This document shows, in pieces, positions 17,573 through 25,631 of a stretch of DNA of 64,000 bases. How positions within the stretch are numbered: position 1 is the stretch's first letter; each line of letters opens with the position of its first letter. The DNA is taken from positions 2,186,001 to 2,250,000 of the forward strand of contig NZ_CP060720.1 in NCBI RefSeq assembly GCF_014397115.1. Direction: 5' to 3'. Both the position numbers and the translations under genes were made by a program. Source of the stretch: Vagococcus carniphilus (lineage in GTDB: Bacteria > Bacillota > Bacilli > Lactobacillales > Vagococcaceae). The notes below the pieces were generated by a model. It searched no databases, was not told where the DNA came from, and saw only the letters and a program-made list of their open reading frames with translations.

Positions 17573-18109
17573 CTAAGCTTTTATTTTTTTAAAATTTAAC
17601 TTTTTCAGTTTTTCACCTACAAAATACACCAGAACAATCTTTATGATAGCTGTTGGAATAAACGGTAAGACACAAGCTGTAAATGCAACCATTAAAGTAC
17701 TTGATGTCATTAAAGAAAAATAAAACATTCCAACTAAATAATTAAGAATAGCTCCAATTACTAACCAACTAATCACAGATATTTTAGATTCTTTTTCAGA
17801 AGCAATACCTGAGCAGTAAGCCATCAAAGGAAATGATAAAATAAATCCTCCGGTAGGTCCTAAAATAATACTTAGTCCGCCGGTAAAACCAGCAAATACC
17901 GGTAAACCTATCAAACCTAAAATCATATAAATAATTGAGACATAAGTGCCTTCTTTTTTTCCTAGTAAAAAGGCAACTAAAGGTATAATGAATGTCTGCA
18001 TGGTCATTGGAACTCCGTAAGGCATTGGTATACTAATTTGTGACATAATAATAGTTAAAGCTGTAAATAAGCCAATTCGACTTATTTGAGCGGTTGATAA
18101 TCGAAACAT
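17573..18109 (-). CDS. bioY: Biotin transporter substrate-binding subunit BioY
   Basis: Membrane S-component of ECF-type biotin uptake. 178 residues and about six membrane helices; conserved IPMPYGVPMTMQTFIIPL and GPTGGFILSFPL segments identify BioY. The start chosen is the ATG after AAAGGGGAG; an upstream in-frame extension runs through the promoter and is not used. It lies downstream of birA on the same strand with its own promoter. The energising EcfA/T module is not in the window and is presumably shared. Confidence 0.93.
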   Translation of the reverse strand: MFRLSTAQISRIGLFTALTIIMSQISIPMPYGVPMTMQTFIIPLVAFLLGKKEGTYVSIIYMILGLIGLPVFAGFTGGLSIILGPTGGFILSFPLMAYCSGIASEKESKISVISWLVIGAILNYLVGMFYFSLMTSSTLMVAFTACVLPFIPTAIIKIVLVYFVGEKLKKLNFKKIKA

Positions 18110-18131
18110 AAAAACTCCCCTTTCTTTTTTC

Positions 18132-18160
18132 ATTATAAAAAAAGAAAGGATTATCGTCAA
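18132..18160 (-). promoter_or_regulatory. Sigma-A promoter of bioY
   Basis: Minus strand -35 TTGACG, 17-bp spacer, -10 TATAAT; about 20 bases before the bioY ATG. An AAGGTTGAC stretch at the -35 is preceded by a CCTTTTTATAAAAAAAGG near-palindrome that could be a birA terminator or operator part; a canonical BirA box was not recognised. Confidence 0.8.
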
Positions 18161-18184
18161 CCTTTTTTTATAAAAAGGTGACAA

Positions 18185-19165
18185 TTAATTAAGCATGATT
18201 CTTATTTCTCCTGAGTTAAATGTCTTTGTCTCTCCTTCTTTTGTTTCAATGACTAATTGTCCAGCTTTATCAATATCTTTTATAAGCACCTCGTAAGTTT
18301 TAGAGCCTTGTTGAATAATTACTTGTTTATTCAAAACAATCGATCTACTTTTATATTCTTGCATCATTAAATCAACTGATAACTCCTCACTTGGTTTCAC
18401 TACTTCTTCATAAATCTTAGCTACCAAAAGATTTCGACTTATATTAGTATCACTTGAGTTAAAAATTGATCCAGCCTTTTCCCTAACCTCTTTAGAGAAT
18501 GTTGTTTCTGACGTTGACAAGTTAATCCCTATTCCTAAAACAATCCATTCGATTTGGCCACTTTCAAAATCCGTTACTGCTTCAGTTAAGATACCGCAAA
18601 CTTTTTTATTTTCGTAGAATAAATCATTTACCCATTTGATGCCAATTTGTTTGCCTGTTAACGTCTCTATTACTCTTGAAACAATCACTGCAGCATAAGC
18701 CGTAACAAGAGTTGGATCATTAAAAAATAACTCTTTTGGTTTAAGAACAGCACTCATATAAATACCTGTATCTTCTGGAGACTCAAATTGTCTGCCATAT
18801 CTTCCCTTACCCTTTGTCTGTTCGTTTGCAACTACAAGAGTTCCATGTGTAGCTCCTTCAAGTGCTAACTCTTTAGCTTTTTTATTGGTTGAATCGATGG
18901 TCGAAAAATAATGAATTGGGGCATCTTTGAAATTAGTTCGTAAATTTTCTCTAATCCCTATTTCAGACAATTGATTATTCTCTTTTAAAAGAGAATATCC
19001 TTTATTAGTCACTGCATCTATTTTAAAGCCTTCTTTTTCTAATTGCTTAATGGCTTTCCAAACTGCATTTCTAGAAACATCTAATTCTTTGGCCATCTTA
19101 GCGCCTGAGATATGCTGTCCCCTATTAGCTTCTAAAAAAGTTAATACTTTATCTTTCGTACTCAC
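18185..19165 (-). CDS. birA: Bifunctional biotin-protein ligase / biotin repressor BirA
   Basis: Activates biotin to biotinyl-AMP and attaches it to carboxylase or decarboxylase carrier proteins; the N-terminal helix-turn-helix (residues 1 to about 60, GAKMAKELDVSRNAVWKAIKQL) marks the repressor type. The ligase domain carries the ATP/biotin loop KGKGRYGRQF (usual GRGRxGR) and KWVNDLFY; the C-terminal SH3-like domain ends the 326-residue protein. Adjacent bioY is the expected regulatory target. Starts with ATG after AGGAGAG. Confidence 0.94.
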   Translation of the reverse strand: MSTKDKVLTFLEANRGQHISGAKMAKELDVSRNAVWKAIKQLEKEGFKIDAVTNKGYSLLKENNQLSEIGIRENLRTNFKDAPIHYFSTIDSTNKKAKELALEGATHGTLVVANEQTKGKGRYGRQFESPEDTGIYMSAVLKPKELFFNDPTLVTAYAAVIVSRVIETLTGKQIGIKWVNDLFYENKKVCGILTEAVTDFESGQIEWIVLGIGINLSTSETTFSKEVREKAGSIFNSSDTNISRNLLVAKIYEEVVKPSEELSVDLMMQEYKSRSIVLNKQVIIQQGSKTYEVLIKDIDKAGQLVIETKEGETKTFNSGEIRIMLN

Positions 19166-19225
19166 TTAATTTTCTCTCCTAACTTCTGATTTCATTTTTC
19201 TCATTATATCATGGAGAAAATAAAA

Positions 19226-19257
19226 AAGACGAGATTTCTTTTGAAATCATCGTCTTT
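19226..19257 (-). terminator. Terminator of the glutamine/glutamate-type ABC operon
   Basis: Minus strand AAAGACGA...ATTTC pairs with GAAAT...TCGTCTTT, followed by TTTATTTT, just after the last permease gene. Confidence 0.85.
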
Positions 19258-19263
19258 ATCACA

Positions 19264-19917
19264 TCATTTAGCATAGTTTACTTCAAATCGTTTTGAAAAA
19301 TAAGAAAGTGAATAACAAATAATAAAATACAATAATGCCATAATTAGGAACATAGGTAATACCGTATTTGGGTACTCAGCATATATTATTTTTGTATTAT
19401 GCGTTAATTCTGGTAATGAAATAATTACTGCTAATGAGGTATCTCTGATAAGTGATACAAACTGACTCACTAATGGTGGAACCATTAATTTTAATCCTTG
19501 AGGTAAAACAATATAGTAAATAGTCTGAATTTTAGTTAACCCCGTAGAAATACCCGCTTCTAATTGTCCTTTTGGAACAGCTAATAACCCACCTCTAATA
19601 ATTTCAGATAGCATAGCTGATTCAAAAATAGTCAGTGCTATTACTGCTGACCAAAAAATACTAAACTGAATACCAATCTGTGGTAAAGCAAAATAAGTAA
19701 AGAATATAATTAAAAGCAACGGTAAATTTCTTATAATATCGATAATGATTCCAACACCTACAGAAATGACAGGTATTTTTAAATACCGAATAACACCAAA
19801 AATGCCTCCAATAACAAAACTTAAAATAATTGAAACGATAGCTACTTCTAATGTTACCCATAGACCATCCAAAATAAAACGTAAATTACTCCATGTTAAT
19901 GCTTGTTCTAAAGCCAT
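19264..19917 (-). CDS. Polar amino-acid ABC transporter permease (second)
   Basis: Membrane subunit of the His/Glu/Gln/Arg ABC family (HisMQ type), 217 residues with about five membrane helices. The coupling-loop segment EIIRGGLLAVPKGQLEAGISTGLT contains the EAA-like motif. It is the last gene of a four-gene operon (ATPase, binding protein, two permeases), 18 bases after the first permease; the two permeases likely form a heterodimer. Layout resembles Lactobacillales glutamine/glutamate or gluABCD systems, but substrate is not determined by sequence here. Confidence 0.88.
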   Translation of the reverse strand: MALEQALTWSNLRFILDGLWVTLEVAIVSIILSFVIGGIFGVIRYLKIPVISVGVGIIIDIIRNLPLLLIIFFTYFALPQIGIQFSIFWSAVIALTIFESAMLSEIIRGGLLAVPKGQLEAGISTGLTKIQTIYYIVLPQGLKLMVPPLVSQFVSLIRDTSLAVIISLPELTHNTKIIYAEYPNTVLPMFLIMALLYFIICYSLSYFSKRFEVNYAK

Positions 19918-19935
19918 AAAATAAACCTCCCTTCT

Positions 19936-20580
19936 CTACGATACCGCTAGTCTAGTTTCTAAATATTTCATTAGATAAGATAATGGTAGCGTCAAAACTA
20001 AATAAATTAAACCGATTAATGTATAAGTACCAATCGTATTAAAAGTTGTACTAGCAATTAAATCTCCCTGATACATTAAGTCTGCTCCTGTAACCATTGC
20101 TAATATAGAAGAGTTTTTAACCAAATTAATAAATTGATTTCCTAATGGTGGAATAACAATTTTAAAAGCCTGAGGTAAAATGATGTACCACATCACTTGA
20201 ACATGAGTTAAGCCAGATGAAATGCCTGCTTCCATTTGACCTTTAGGTATTCCTTCGATTCCTGCTCTAACAGTATCTGCAATAAATGCTGATGTATAGA
20301 GAGTTAAACCAACTGTTCCAGCAGTAATACCATCCATTTTTATACCATATAATGGTAATACAACAAATAAAAACATCACTACAATTAGTAATGGCAAGTT
20401 TCTAAATAGATTAACATAACCATTACCTATTCTTTTAACCCATTTATTTCTTGATACTTGAAAAATTGCCATTAGAGTTCCAATAATTAGGCTAAATATT
20501 AATGCTGTAATACTTGCTATTAGTGTTACTTTTAAACCTGATAAAATATCACTTTGATACATTTGCCAAATGTTAACCAT
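19936..20580 (-). CDS. Polar amino-acid ABC transporter permease (first)
   Basis: HisMQ-type membrane subunit, 214 residues, about five helices, with the EAA-loop segment ADTVRAGIEGIPKGQMEAGISSGLT. It pairs with the next gene as a heterodimeric channel. Located 14 bases downstream of the binding-protein gene; ribosome site GGAGGT. Regulated as part of the operon from the promoter upstream of the ATPase gene. Confidence 0.88.
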   Translation of the reverse strand: MVNIWQMYQSDILSGLKVTLIASITALIFSLIIGTLMAIFQVSRNKWVKRIGNGYVNLFRNLPLLIVVMFLFVVLPLYGIKMDGITAGTVGLTLYTSAFIADTVRAGIEGIPKGQMEAGISSGLTHVQVMWYIILPQAFKIVIPPLGNQFINLVKNSSILAMVTGADLMYQGDLIASTTFNTIGTYTLIGLIYLVLTLPLSYLMKYLETRLAVS

Positions 20581-20594
20581 ATTTTACCTCCATT

Positions 20595-21401
20595 CTACTT
20601 AGGTTCTTCATTAAACCATTTTTTATAAATTTTTGTATATGTACCATTTTCTTTAATCTTAACAATAGCTTCATTAATTGTTTCTCTAAATTTATCTTGA
20701 CCTTTATTAATCGCAATTCCGTAAGGTTCATCTGTAAACTTCTCACCCGTTAAAACATAGTTAGGATTTTCACTAGACATTCCTAATAAAATACTATTAT
20801 CAGTCGTAAAAGCATCTCCTTGCCCTGATTGAAGAGCAGTGAAAGCTTCTGCATAATTTTCCAGTTCTAATACTTTAGCTTCTGGAGCATGCTTTCTAAT
20901 ATTTTCAGTTGAGGTAGATCCTTTAACAGCTAAAACTGTTTTGTTTTTATTTAAATCAGAGATGTCCTTAATATCACTGCCTTTTTTAACAAGCAATGAT
21001 TGACCTGCATCAAAATAAACATCTGAAAAATCAACCTGTTTTTTTCTTTCTTCACTGATTGTCATAGTCGCAATAATTGCATCAATATTCCCATTTTTGA
21101 GCAAAGGAATTCTTGTTTTTGATGTCACTTCCACAAATTCAGCTTGAGCGTCTTCACCTAAGATCTCTTTGGTCAAAGCACTTGCGATATCAATATCAAA
21201 ACCTTCAACTTTTCTTTTTTCAATATTGATTGAACCAAATAACTTTGTATCATACTTAACACCCCAAGTTATTTGATTACTCTCTGTTGCTTTTTCAAGT
21301 ATTTCCTGATTTGCTACTGTTTTACTTTGACAACCAGCTAGCATTACCATTAAAAAAGTAAACAAAAAAAGAAAAGGTATTTTATTTAATTTTTCTTTCA
21401 T
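20595..21401 (-). CDS. Polar amino-acid ABC transporter substrate-binding lipoprotein
   Basis: Extracellular solute-binding protein family 3, membrane-anchored by a lipid on Cys of the lipobox LAGC (residues about 20-23). 268 residues from the ATG eight bases after AGGAG; a GTG three codons earlier overlaps that site and is rejected. Family hallmarks: VEGFDIDIASALTKEIL, PLLKNGNIDAIIATMTISEERKKQVDFSDVYF. Closest in pattern to glutamine/glutamate/aspartate-binding proteins (GluB/GlnH type), a judgement from motifs only. Confidence 0.88.
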   Translation of the reverse strand: MKEKLNKIPFLFLFTFLMVMLAGCQSKTVANQEILEKATESNQITWGVKYDTKLFGSINIEKRKVEGFDIDIASALTKEILGEDAQAEFVEVTSKTRIPLLKNGNIDAIIATMTISEERKKQVDFSDVYFDAGQSLLVKKGSDIKDISDLNKNKTVLAVKGSTSTENIRKHAPEAKVLELENYAEAFTALQSGQGDAFTTDNSILLGMSSENPNYVLTGEKFTDEPYGIAINKGQDKFRETINEAIVKIKENGTYTKIYKKWFNEEPK

Positions 21402-21412
21402 CCTTACCACTC

Positions 21413-22144
21413 CTAATGATTAATAATTTTACTTAAGAATTGTTTAGCTCTTTCATCTTTTGGATGATCAAAAAAGCTTTCTGACTCTCTATCTTCTAAG
21501 ATTTGCCCATCTGCCATAAAAATAACTCGATCTGCTACTTCACGAGCAAATCCCATTTCATGAGTGACTACAATCATTGTCATACCAGAGTCTTTAGCTA
21601 GAGATTTCATAACATCTAGTACTTCCCCAACCATTTCAGGGTCTAGTGCTGAAGTTGGCTCATCAAACAGCATCACATCTGGTTCCATCGCTAAACTTCT
21701 TGCAATAGCAATACGCTGTTGTTGACCACCTGATAATTGTGTTGGATATTCATCTTTTTTATGTAACATGCCAACTTTTTCTAATAATTTTTCAGCTTTT
21801 TTAGTAGCTGTTTCCTTATCTTCTTTTAACACCTTAATAGGAGCAATCGTCACATTTTCTAAAACCGTCATATTTGGATATAAATTAAAATGCTGAAAAA
21901 CCATTCCTAAATTTTTTCGCACTTCATTTAAGTTTGTTTTTTTGTCGTGAATATCAACACCATCCACTAATAACTCTCCCGTAGTGATTTCTTCTAGCGC
22001 ATTAATACAACGAAGCATTGTGCTCTTTCCTGATCCAGATGGACCTATCGCTACAACGACTTCCCCTCTCTCAATTGTTAAATTGATATCTTTTAAAGCA
22101 TGGAATGAACCATAGTATTTTTCCACATGTTTAAATGAAATCAT
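21413..22144 (-). CDS. glnQ: Polar amino-acid ABC transporter ATPase (GlnQ/GluA type)
   Basis: Cytoplasmic ATPase of the amino-acid importer, 243 residues. Walker [11 protein letters not shown]-loop [18 protein letters not shown], signature [15 protein letters not shown], Walker [20 protein letters not shown] and H-loop [15 protein letters not shown] are all intact and typical of PAAT ATPases. First gene of the operon, with a promoter upstream. The gene name denotes family, not proven glutamine specificity. Confidence 0.92.
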   Translation of the reverse strand: MISFKHVEKYYGSFHALKDINLTIERGEVVVAIGPSGSGKSTMLRCINALEEITTGELLVDGVDIHDKKTNLNEVRKNLGMVFQHFNLYPNMTVLENVTIAPIKVLKEDKETATKKAEKLLEKVGMLHKKDEYPTQLSGGQQQRIAIARSLAMEPDVMLFDEPTSALDPEMVGEVLDVMKSLAKDSGMTMIVVTHEMGFAREVADRVIFMADGQILEDRESESFFDHPKDERAKQFLSKIINH

Positions 22145-22217
22145 TTATACTCACCCCTTAACATTAAATAATGATAAAATAATTAGAAAGTTAATTTTTT
22201 TATCATAATAAGAATAT

Positions 22218-22247
22218 ATTATAACTTTTTTTAAAACAATTTGTAAA
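22218..22247 (-). promoter_or_regulatory. Promoter of the amino-acid ABC operon
   Basis: Minus strand -35 TTTACA, 18-bp spacer, -10 TATAAT, about 75 bases before the ATPase start. Confidence 0.55.
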
Positions 22248-22307
22248 GTATCATGAAATTTGTTTGTGATTTTTTCATCAAATACTCATCTAAATTCTAT
22301 AAAAAAA

Positions 22308-22331
22308 GCCTTGAATAATTATATTCAAGGC
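22308..22331 (-). terminator. Terminator of the LTA-synthase-like gene
   Basis: Minus strand GCCTTGAATA/TATTCAAGGC with a four-base loop, followed by TTTTTTTATAG. Confidence 0.88.
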
Positions 22332-22342
22332 ATTTCTATCGA

Positions 22343-24157
22343 TTATTGTTTTTGACTGCTCTGTCTTTCAGACACAAACTCATGATTATAAAATTTACTA
22401 TTTTTGGCTAATTCATCATTAACTTTTTCTAATGAATCTCTTTCAATTAATGTTTTTTCACCAGAAGATAAATCTGTTCCTAGTCCTAAACGATTTCCTT
22501 CTATTTTAACACCCATACCTGATAAAATTGTCGGATACATATCAAAAGGTGCAAATTTTCGATTAGTTGTTTGAATTGATTTTTCATCAAAATCACCATT
22601 CAAGATTAGGTTAGTTGTTGTACGATGATAACTCGGATCAAAATCTTTAAAGAATTTTTTATCCATACTTAAATGATCTCCAGTTAAAACAATCGTAGTA
22701 TTATCATAAAATGGTTGTTCCTGAATCCATTTAACAAAATCTGTTACTTGTTTTTGAGAATGGAAAATAACATTAGCATACTGCTCATCAAATGGTCTTG
22801 GTGTATCCTTTTCAATATAGCCATCTGGAAAATGAGTATCCGCATTTTCCATCGTAAAGTTAAATGGTTTCCCTTCATTAGCTAATCGAGTAATTTCTTC
22901 TTGAGCATACGCGTATAATTTCTTGTCTTCAAATCCCCACCAGACATTGTAATCATTAGGTATTTTACCAATTTTTCTGGCATGCTTAACATCATAAATA
23001 TTGAAATCATGATGATTATTAAAGAATGACGTTAAACCACCAAAATCTGCATCTGCCCCAAACATGATTGTTTGGTTATAACCTTCTTTATAAAGGATAT
23101 CACCAATTCCTACAGCTCCTGGTAAAAAATAGCCTGATTTTCCATAAGAATTACCATTCATAGGTATTTTAAGTGGTAAGCCAGTACTCATATTCACCAT
23201 CGAAGCTACTGACCAACTTGATCCATATGTTTGATAGGCCCCACCACGTTTTTCTGATTCAGAGAATGAAACACCTTCAGCATACAATTTTTCATAATCC
23301 GGCATTAAATTCTTCTTCATATACCCGCCTGATTTTTTATCAAAATAGGTATTTTCATACGACTCTAAATAAATATGAATTAAATTTCGTTTTTGTTTTG
23401 GAAACTCTAATTTTGTTGTTTTAGGCGAACGATAATTATCCTTGATGTAGCTTGAATCATCAAAGTATGCATGATAAACCTTTACAAGTTGTAATTCTTT
23501 CACGCTATAATTAAGTCCAAATAAAAGTAAACCTAGAGAAAAAATCCATCCAAATCGTTTTACTAAACGATCAGAGAATACTTTTTCTCCGTGCCATTGT
23601 ATTTCAAATTTTGCCATCATTAAAAGAGAAAATCCAACTAAGATAGCTACAAGTAGTAATACAGGTCCATTTACCGCTTGTTCTGTGACACCTGAAGCAG
23701 TACCTGTAACAGGTGAATTAAAATTAAATAAAAACTGTTCTGGAGTTAGTTTACCGAAAAAATCAATAAACCAAATAGTTCCAATCAATAAAAAACTACC
23801 TAAAAAAACAAAGATTCCAGAAACAATTGAACACACAATAGCTCCTTTTTTTTCTTTTTTTTCATTGGTTTTAAATGTAATATCTTTTAAAATAACACCT
23901 TTAATAAAAAGGATTATGAAGCCAAGCACCATAGTAAATAAAAAATATTTCAAAACAAATAATGTTTTATAATTCTCTATACTTAACACGTACTCTTTTT
24001 TTAAAATATACCTCATTATAAATAAAGACAATGTATTGACTCCAATAGTATAAACAATACCGGTTTTTATTTTCTTTTTGATGTCTGTTTTTTTAAACAA
24101 CAAACTATCGATAAAAAATAGTAAACCCCCAACAATTAAAAATAATAATAATCTCAT
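22343..24157 (-). CDS. LTA synthase / MdoB-like phosphoglycerol transferase
   Basis: Membrane enzyme of the alkaline-phosphatase superfamily that transfers glycerol-phosphate units to lipoteichoic acid or other surface glycans. 604 residues: about five N-terminal membrane helices (to about residue 225) and an extracellular sulfatase-like domain. Visible motifs: NLIHIYLESYENTYF (metal and nucleophile region), GSSWSVASMVNMSTGLPL (nucleophile threonine/serine zone, MdoB-like), MFGADADFGG and VLTGDHLSM (metal ligands). Segment SWSVASMVNMSTGLP looks nearer to OpgB/MdoB-type proteins than to canonical LtaS. Single-gene unit; acceptor unknown. Confidence 0.85.
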   Translation of the reverse strand: MRLLLFLIVGGLLFFIDSLLFKKTDIKKKIKTGIVYTIGVNTLSLFIMRYILKKEYVLSIENYKTLFVLKYFLFTMVLGFIILFIKGVILKDITFKTNEKKEKKGAIVCSIVSGIFVFLGSFLLIGTIWFIDFFGKLTPEQFLFNFNSPVTGTASGVTEQAVNGPVLLLVAILVGFSLLMMAKFEIQWHGEKVFSDRLVKRFGWIFSLGLLLFGLNYSVKELQLVKVYHAYFDDSSYIKDNYRSPKTTKLEFPKQKRNLIHIYLESYENTYFDKKSGGYMKKNLMPDYEKLYAEGVSFSESEKRGGAYQTYGSSWSVASMVNMSTGLPLKIPMNGNSYGKSGYFLPGAVGIGDILYKEGYNQTIMFGADADFGGLTSFFNNHHDFNIYDVKHARKIGKIPNDYNVWWGFEDKKLYAYAQEEITRLANEGKPFNFTMENADTHFPDGYIEKDTPRPFDEQYANVIFHSQKQVTDFVKWIQEQPFYDNTTIVLTGDHLSMDKKFFKDFDPSYHRTTTNLILNGDFDEKSIQTTNRKFAPFDMYPTILSGMGVKIEGNRLGLGTDLSSGEKTLIERDSLEKVNDELAKNSKFYNHEFVSERQSSQKQ

Positions 24158-24240
24158 TTCTTTCCCCCTTTTTCATATAATCATAGAATAAGCAATTTTC
24201 ACCTAATAAACAACTTATTTTTTCCTTAGAAAACAAAATA

Positions 24241-24268
24241 AAAAGACCAAATTTAATTTTGGTCTTTT
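24241..24268 (-). terminator. Terminator of the choloylglycine-hydrolase-family gene
   Basis: AAAAGACCAAA pairs with TTTGGTCTTTT around a short T/A loop; T-rich continuation on the minus strand. Confidence 0.85.
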
Positions 24269-24281
24269 TTTGTAACTGAGC

Positions 24282-25268
24282 TTATTGTAATAATTCTATC
24301 TGCAACTCTTTCGAACATTTAAATTCTTTAATTTCATGTTGAGTTCTACTCATTTTTTTTAAGTCGACTTTAAATAATTGATTCGTTTCATAATAATTAA
24401 TAACGTAAGAACAATCATTAAGAGCCATATAACTAATGAATTGAGTATAATCATCTTTTCCATTTTCTTTCTTCTTTATTCCTTTAGGGATAAAAACAGA
24501 TGATAATAGCCGAGTTATTACGTTAATACTTTCTTCAAATCCACCAACTTTTTCAATATGTTCACTTATAAAAGCAGTGCGAATAAATCTTGAAATAGAT
24601 GTATAATCACCTGGCAAGCCAAGTGCACCACTACCTGCACCGTTTCCTTTGGCTAAAAAATGATGATAAGAGGACTCTTTCAATGTTGTATTAGATAGTT
24701 GATTATATTGATTCAAATTAGTTAAATGCCAAGAAAAATCAGGACTATTTGTCATAACTTTGACAGGATTATCATAGATTATTAGACCAGCTTTTGTCGG
24801 TTCAATAACAATCGTTTCTCCTTTTTGATCTGATACTATCCAATGAAGTGGTAAAACATTACCAATCACAGAACATTCTTCAGCTTTAATAGTTTGACTT
24901 GCTATTCCTTTTTTTACCTCCGCTACCGTTTTAAAAGAACTAAGGAGCCAAGCTACTACATCATGCGGAGCTAAAAAATGTTCAGCTTCATCATCTAAAG
25001 CAGTATAATTTGCATCATCTGAAAAATAGAGAGAGGCTACACCTAACCCTTCCTCATTCACTCCATCTGCAAATAAATAATCTTCTATGTGTCTACCAGA
25101 TCCAACAAAACTATACTGAACATCAAAGTTCTTTGAATCGTTATCAACATAAAATGTATAATCTTTTGGAATAAAAATAGGAGAGCCTCCAAGAGGGAAT
25201 GAAAAATCCATCGTTCTTGCTAAAAAGAAGTTATTTTCTTTATTTTCGTAAACAATACTCGTACACAT
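24282..25268 (-). CDS. Choloylglycine hydrolase-family enzyme (penicillin V acylase or bile salt hydrolase type)
   Basis: Ntn-hydrolase that cleaves linear amide bonds. The start taken is the ATG directly before TGT, so that Cys2 becomes the N-terminal nucleophile after Met removal; AAAGG lies at proper distance, and an ATG three codons upstream overlaps it. Family residues seen: Cys2, Arg18 and Asp21 (LARTMDF), Asn in FSWHLTNLNQYNQLS and the Arg in DYTSISRFIRTAF. 328 residues is normal. DFSFPLGGSPIFIPKDY resembles penicillin-V-acylase-like members more than the standard gut bile salt hydrolases, so bile acid activity should not be assumed; N-acyl homoserine lactone or other amides are also possible substrates. 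Lone gene with its own terminator. Confidence 0.85.
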   Translation of the reverse strand: MCTSIVYENKENNFFLARTMDFSFPLGGSPIFIPKDYTFYVDNDSKNFDVQYSFVGSGRHIEDYLFADGVNEEGLGVASLYFSDDANYTALDDEAEHFLAPHDVVAWLLSSFKTVAEVKKGIASQTIKAEECSVIGNVLPLHWIVSDQKGETIVIEPTKAGLIIYDNPVKVMTNSPDFSWHLTNLNQYNQLSNTTLKESSYHHFLAKGNGAGSGALGLPGDYTSISRFIRTAFISEHIEKVGGFEESINVITRLLSSVFIPKGIKKKENGKDDYTQFISYMALNDCSYVINYYETNQLFKVDLKKMSRTQHEIKEFKCSKELQIELLQ

Positions 25269-25369
25269 AAAAATCATCCTTTCTCTTTTTCAAGAGCCTT
25301 AATACCTTCACTTTAAATCTTTTTTAATAAAAATGTCAACTAAAACCAAAGTTATTTTAAATATACCTT

Positions 25370-25398
25370 TTGCTTTTTTTAGTTTTGTGTGATATATT
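25370..25398 (+). promoter_or_regulatory. Promoter of the Lsa-like gene leader
   Basis: -35 TTGCTT, 17-bp spacer, -10 TATATT; predicted start near 25405, about 225 bases before the coding start. Confidence 0.55.
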
Positions 25399-25404
25399 TA
25401 AAAA

Positions 25405-25610
25405 AATGAAAGAGAGGGATTTGTATATTGAATATCTAAGCCAATTTTTTAAGCAAATTGTATGTAACTCCGTTTTTTTAACGGGATTAGTCCGCAATTT
25501 GACAGAATTGGTAAGATGACAATAAATACTCCTTCTAGCATGTTTATGTAGAATACTGTCGATTTCTTAACAATCCGTTCTGTCAAAAGGACTGATTGTT
25601 TTTTGTTTTT
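25405..25610 (+). promoter_or_regulatory. Leader RNA with uORF and terminator/antiterminator switch for the ABC-F gene
   Basis: The leader has a strong ribosome site GAGAGGG (25412-25418) followed nine bases later by a minimal frame TTG AAT ATC TAA (25428-25439). Downstream lie mutually exclusive pairings: CAAATTG (25454-25460) with CAATTTG (25495-25501); TTGACAGAA (25499-25507) with TTCTGTCAA (25578-25586); and a terminator AACAATC (25569-25575)/GATTGTT (25594-25600) with inner GTTC/GGAC plus a T-run. The second pairing would destroy the terminator and the first would block the second. A ribosome stalled on the uORF would cover the first element and favour readthrough. uORF-based attenuators of this logic are known before ABC-F resistance genes; here it is inferred from complementarity. 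Confidence 0.72.
25569..25610 (+). terminator. Regulatory (attenuator) terminator upstream of the ABC-F gene
   Basis: AACAATC-C-GTTC stem pairing with GGAC-T-GATTGTT, followed by TTTTTGTTTTT, only about 20 bases before the coding start. Confidence 0.75.
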
Positions 25611-25631
25611 TAAAGAAAGGATGATGACATT

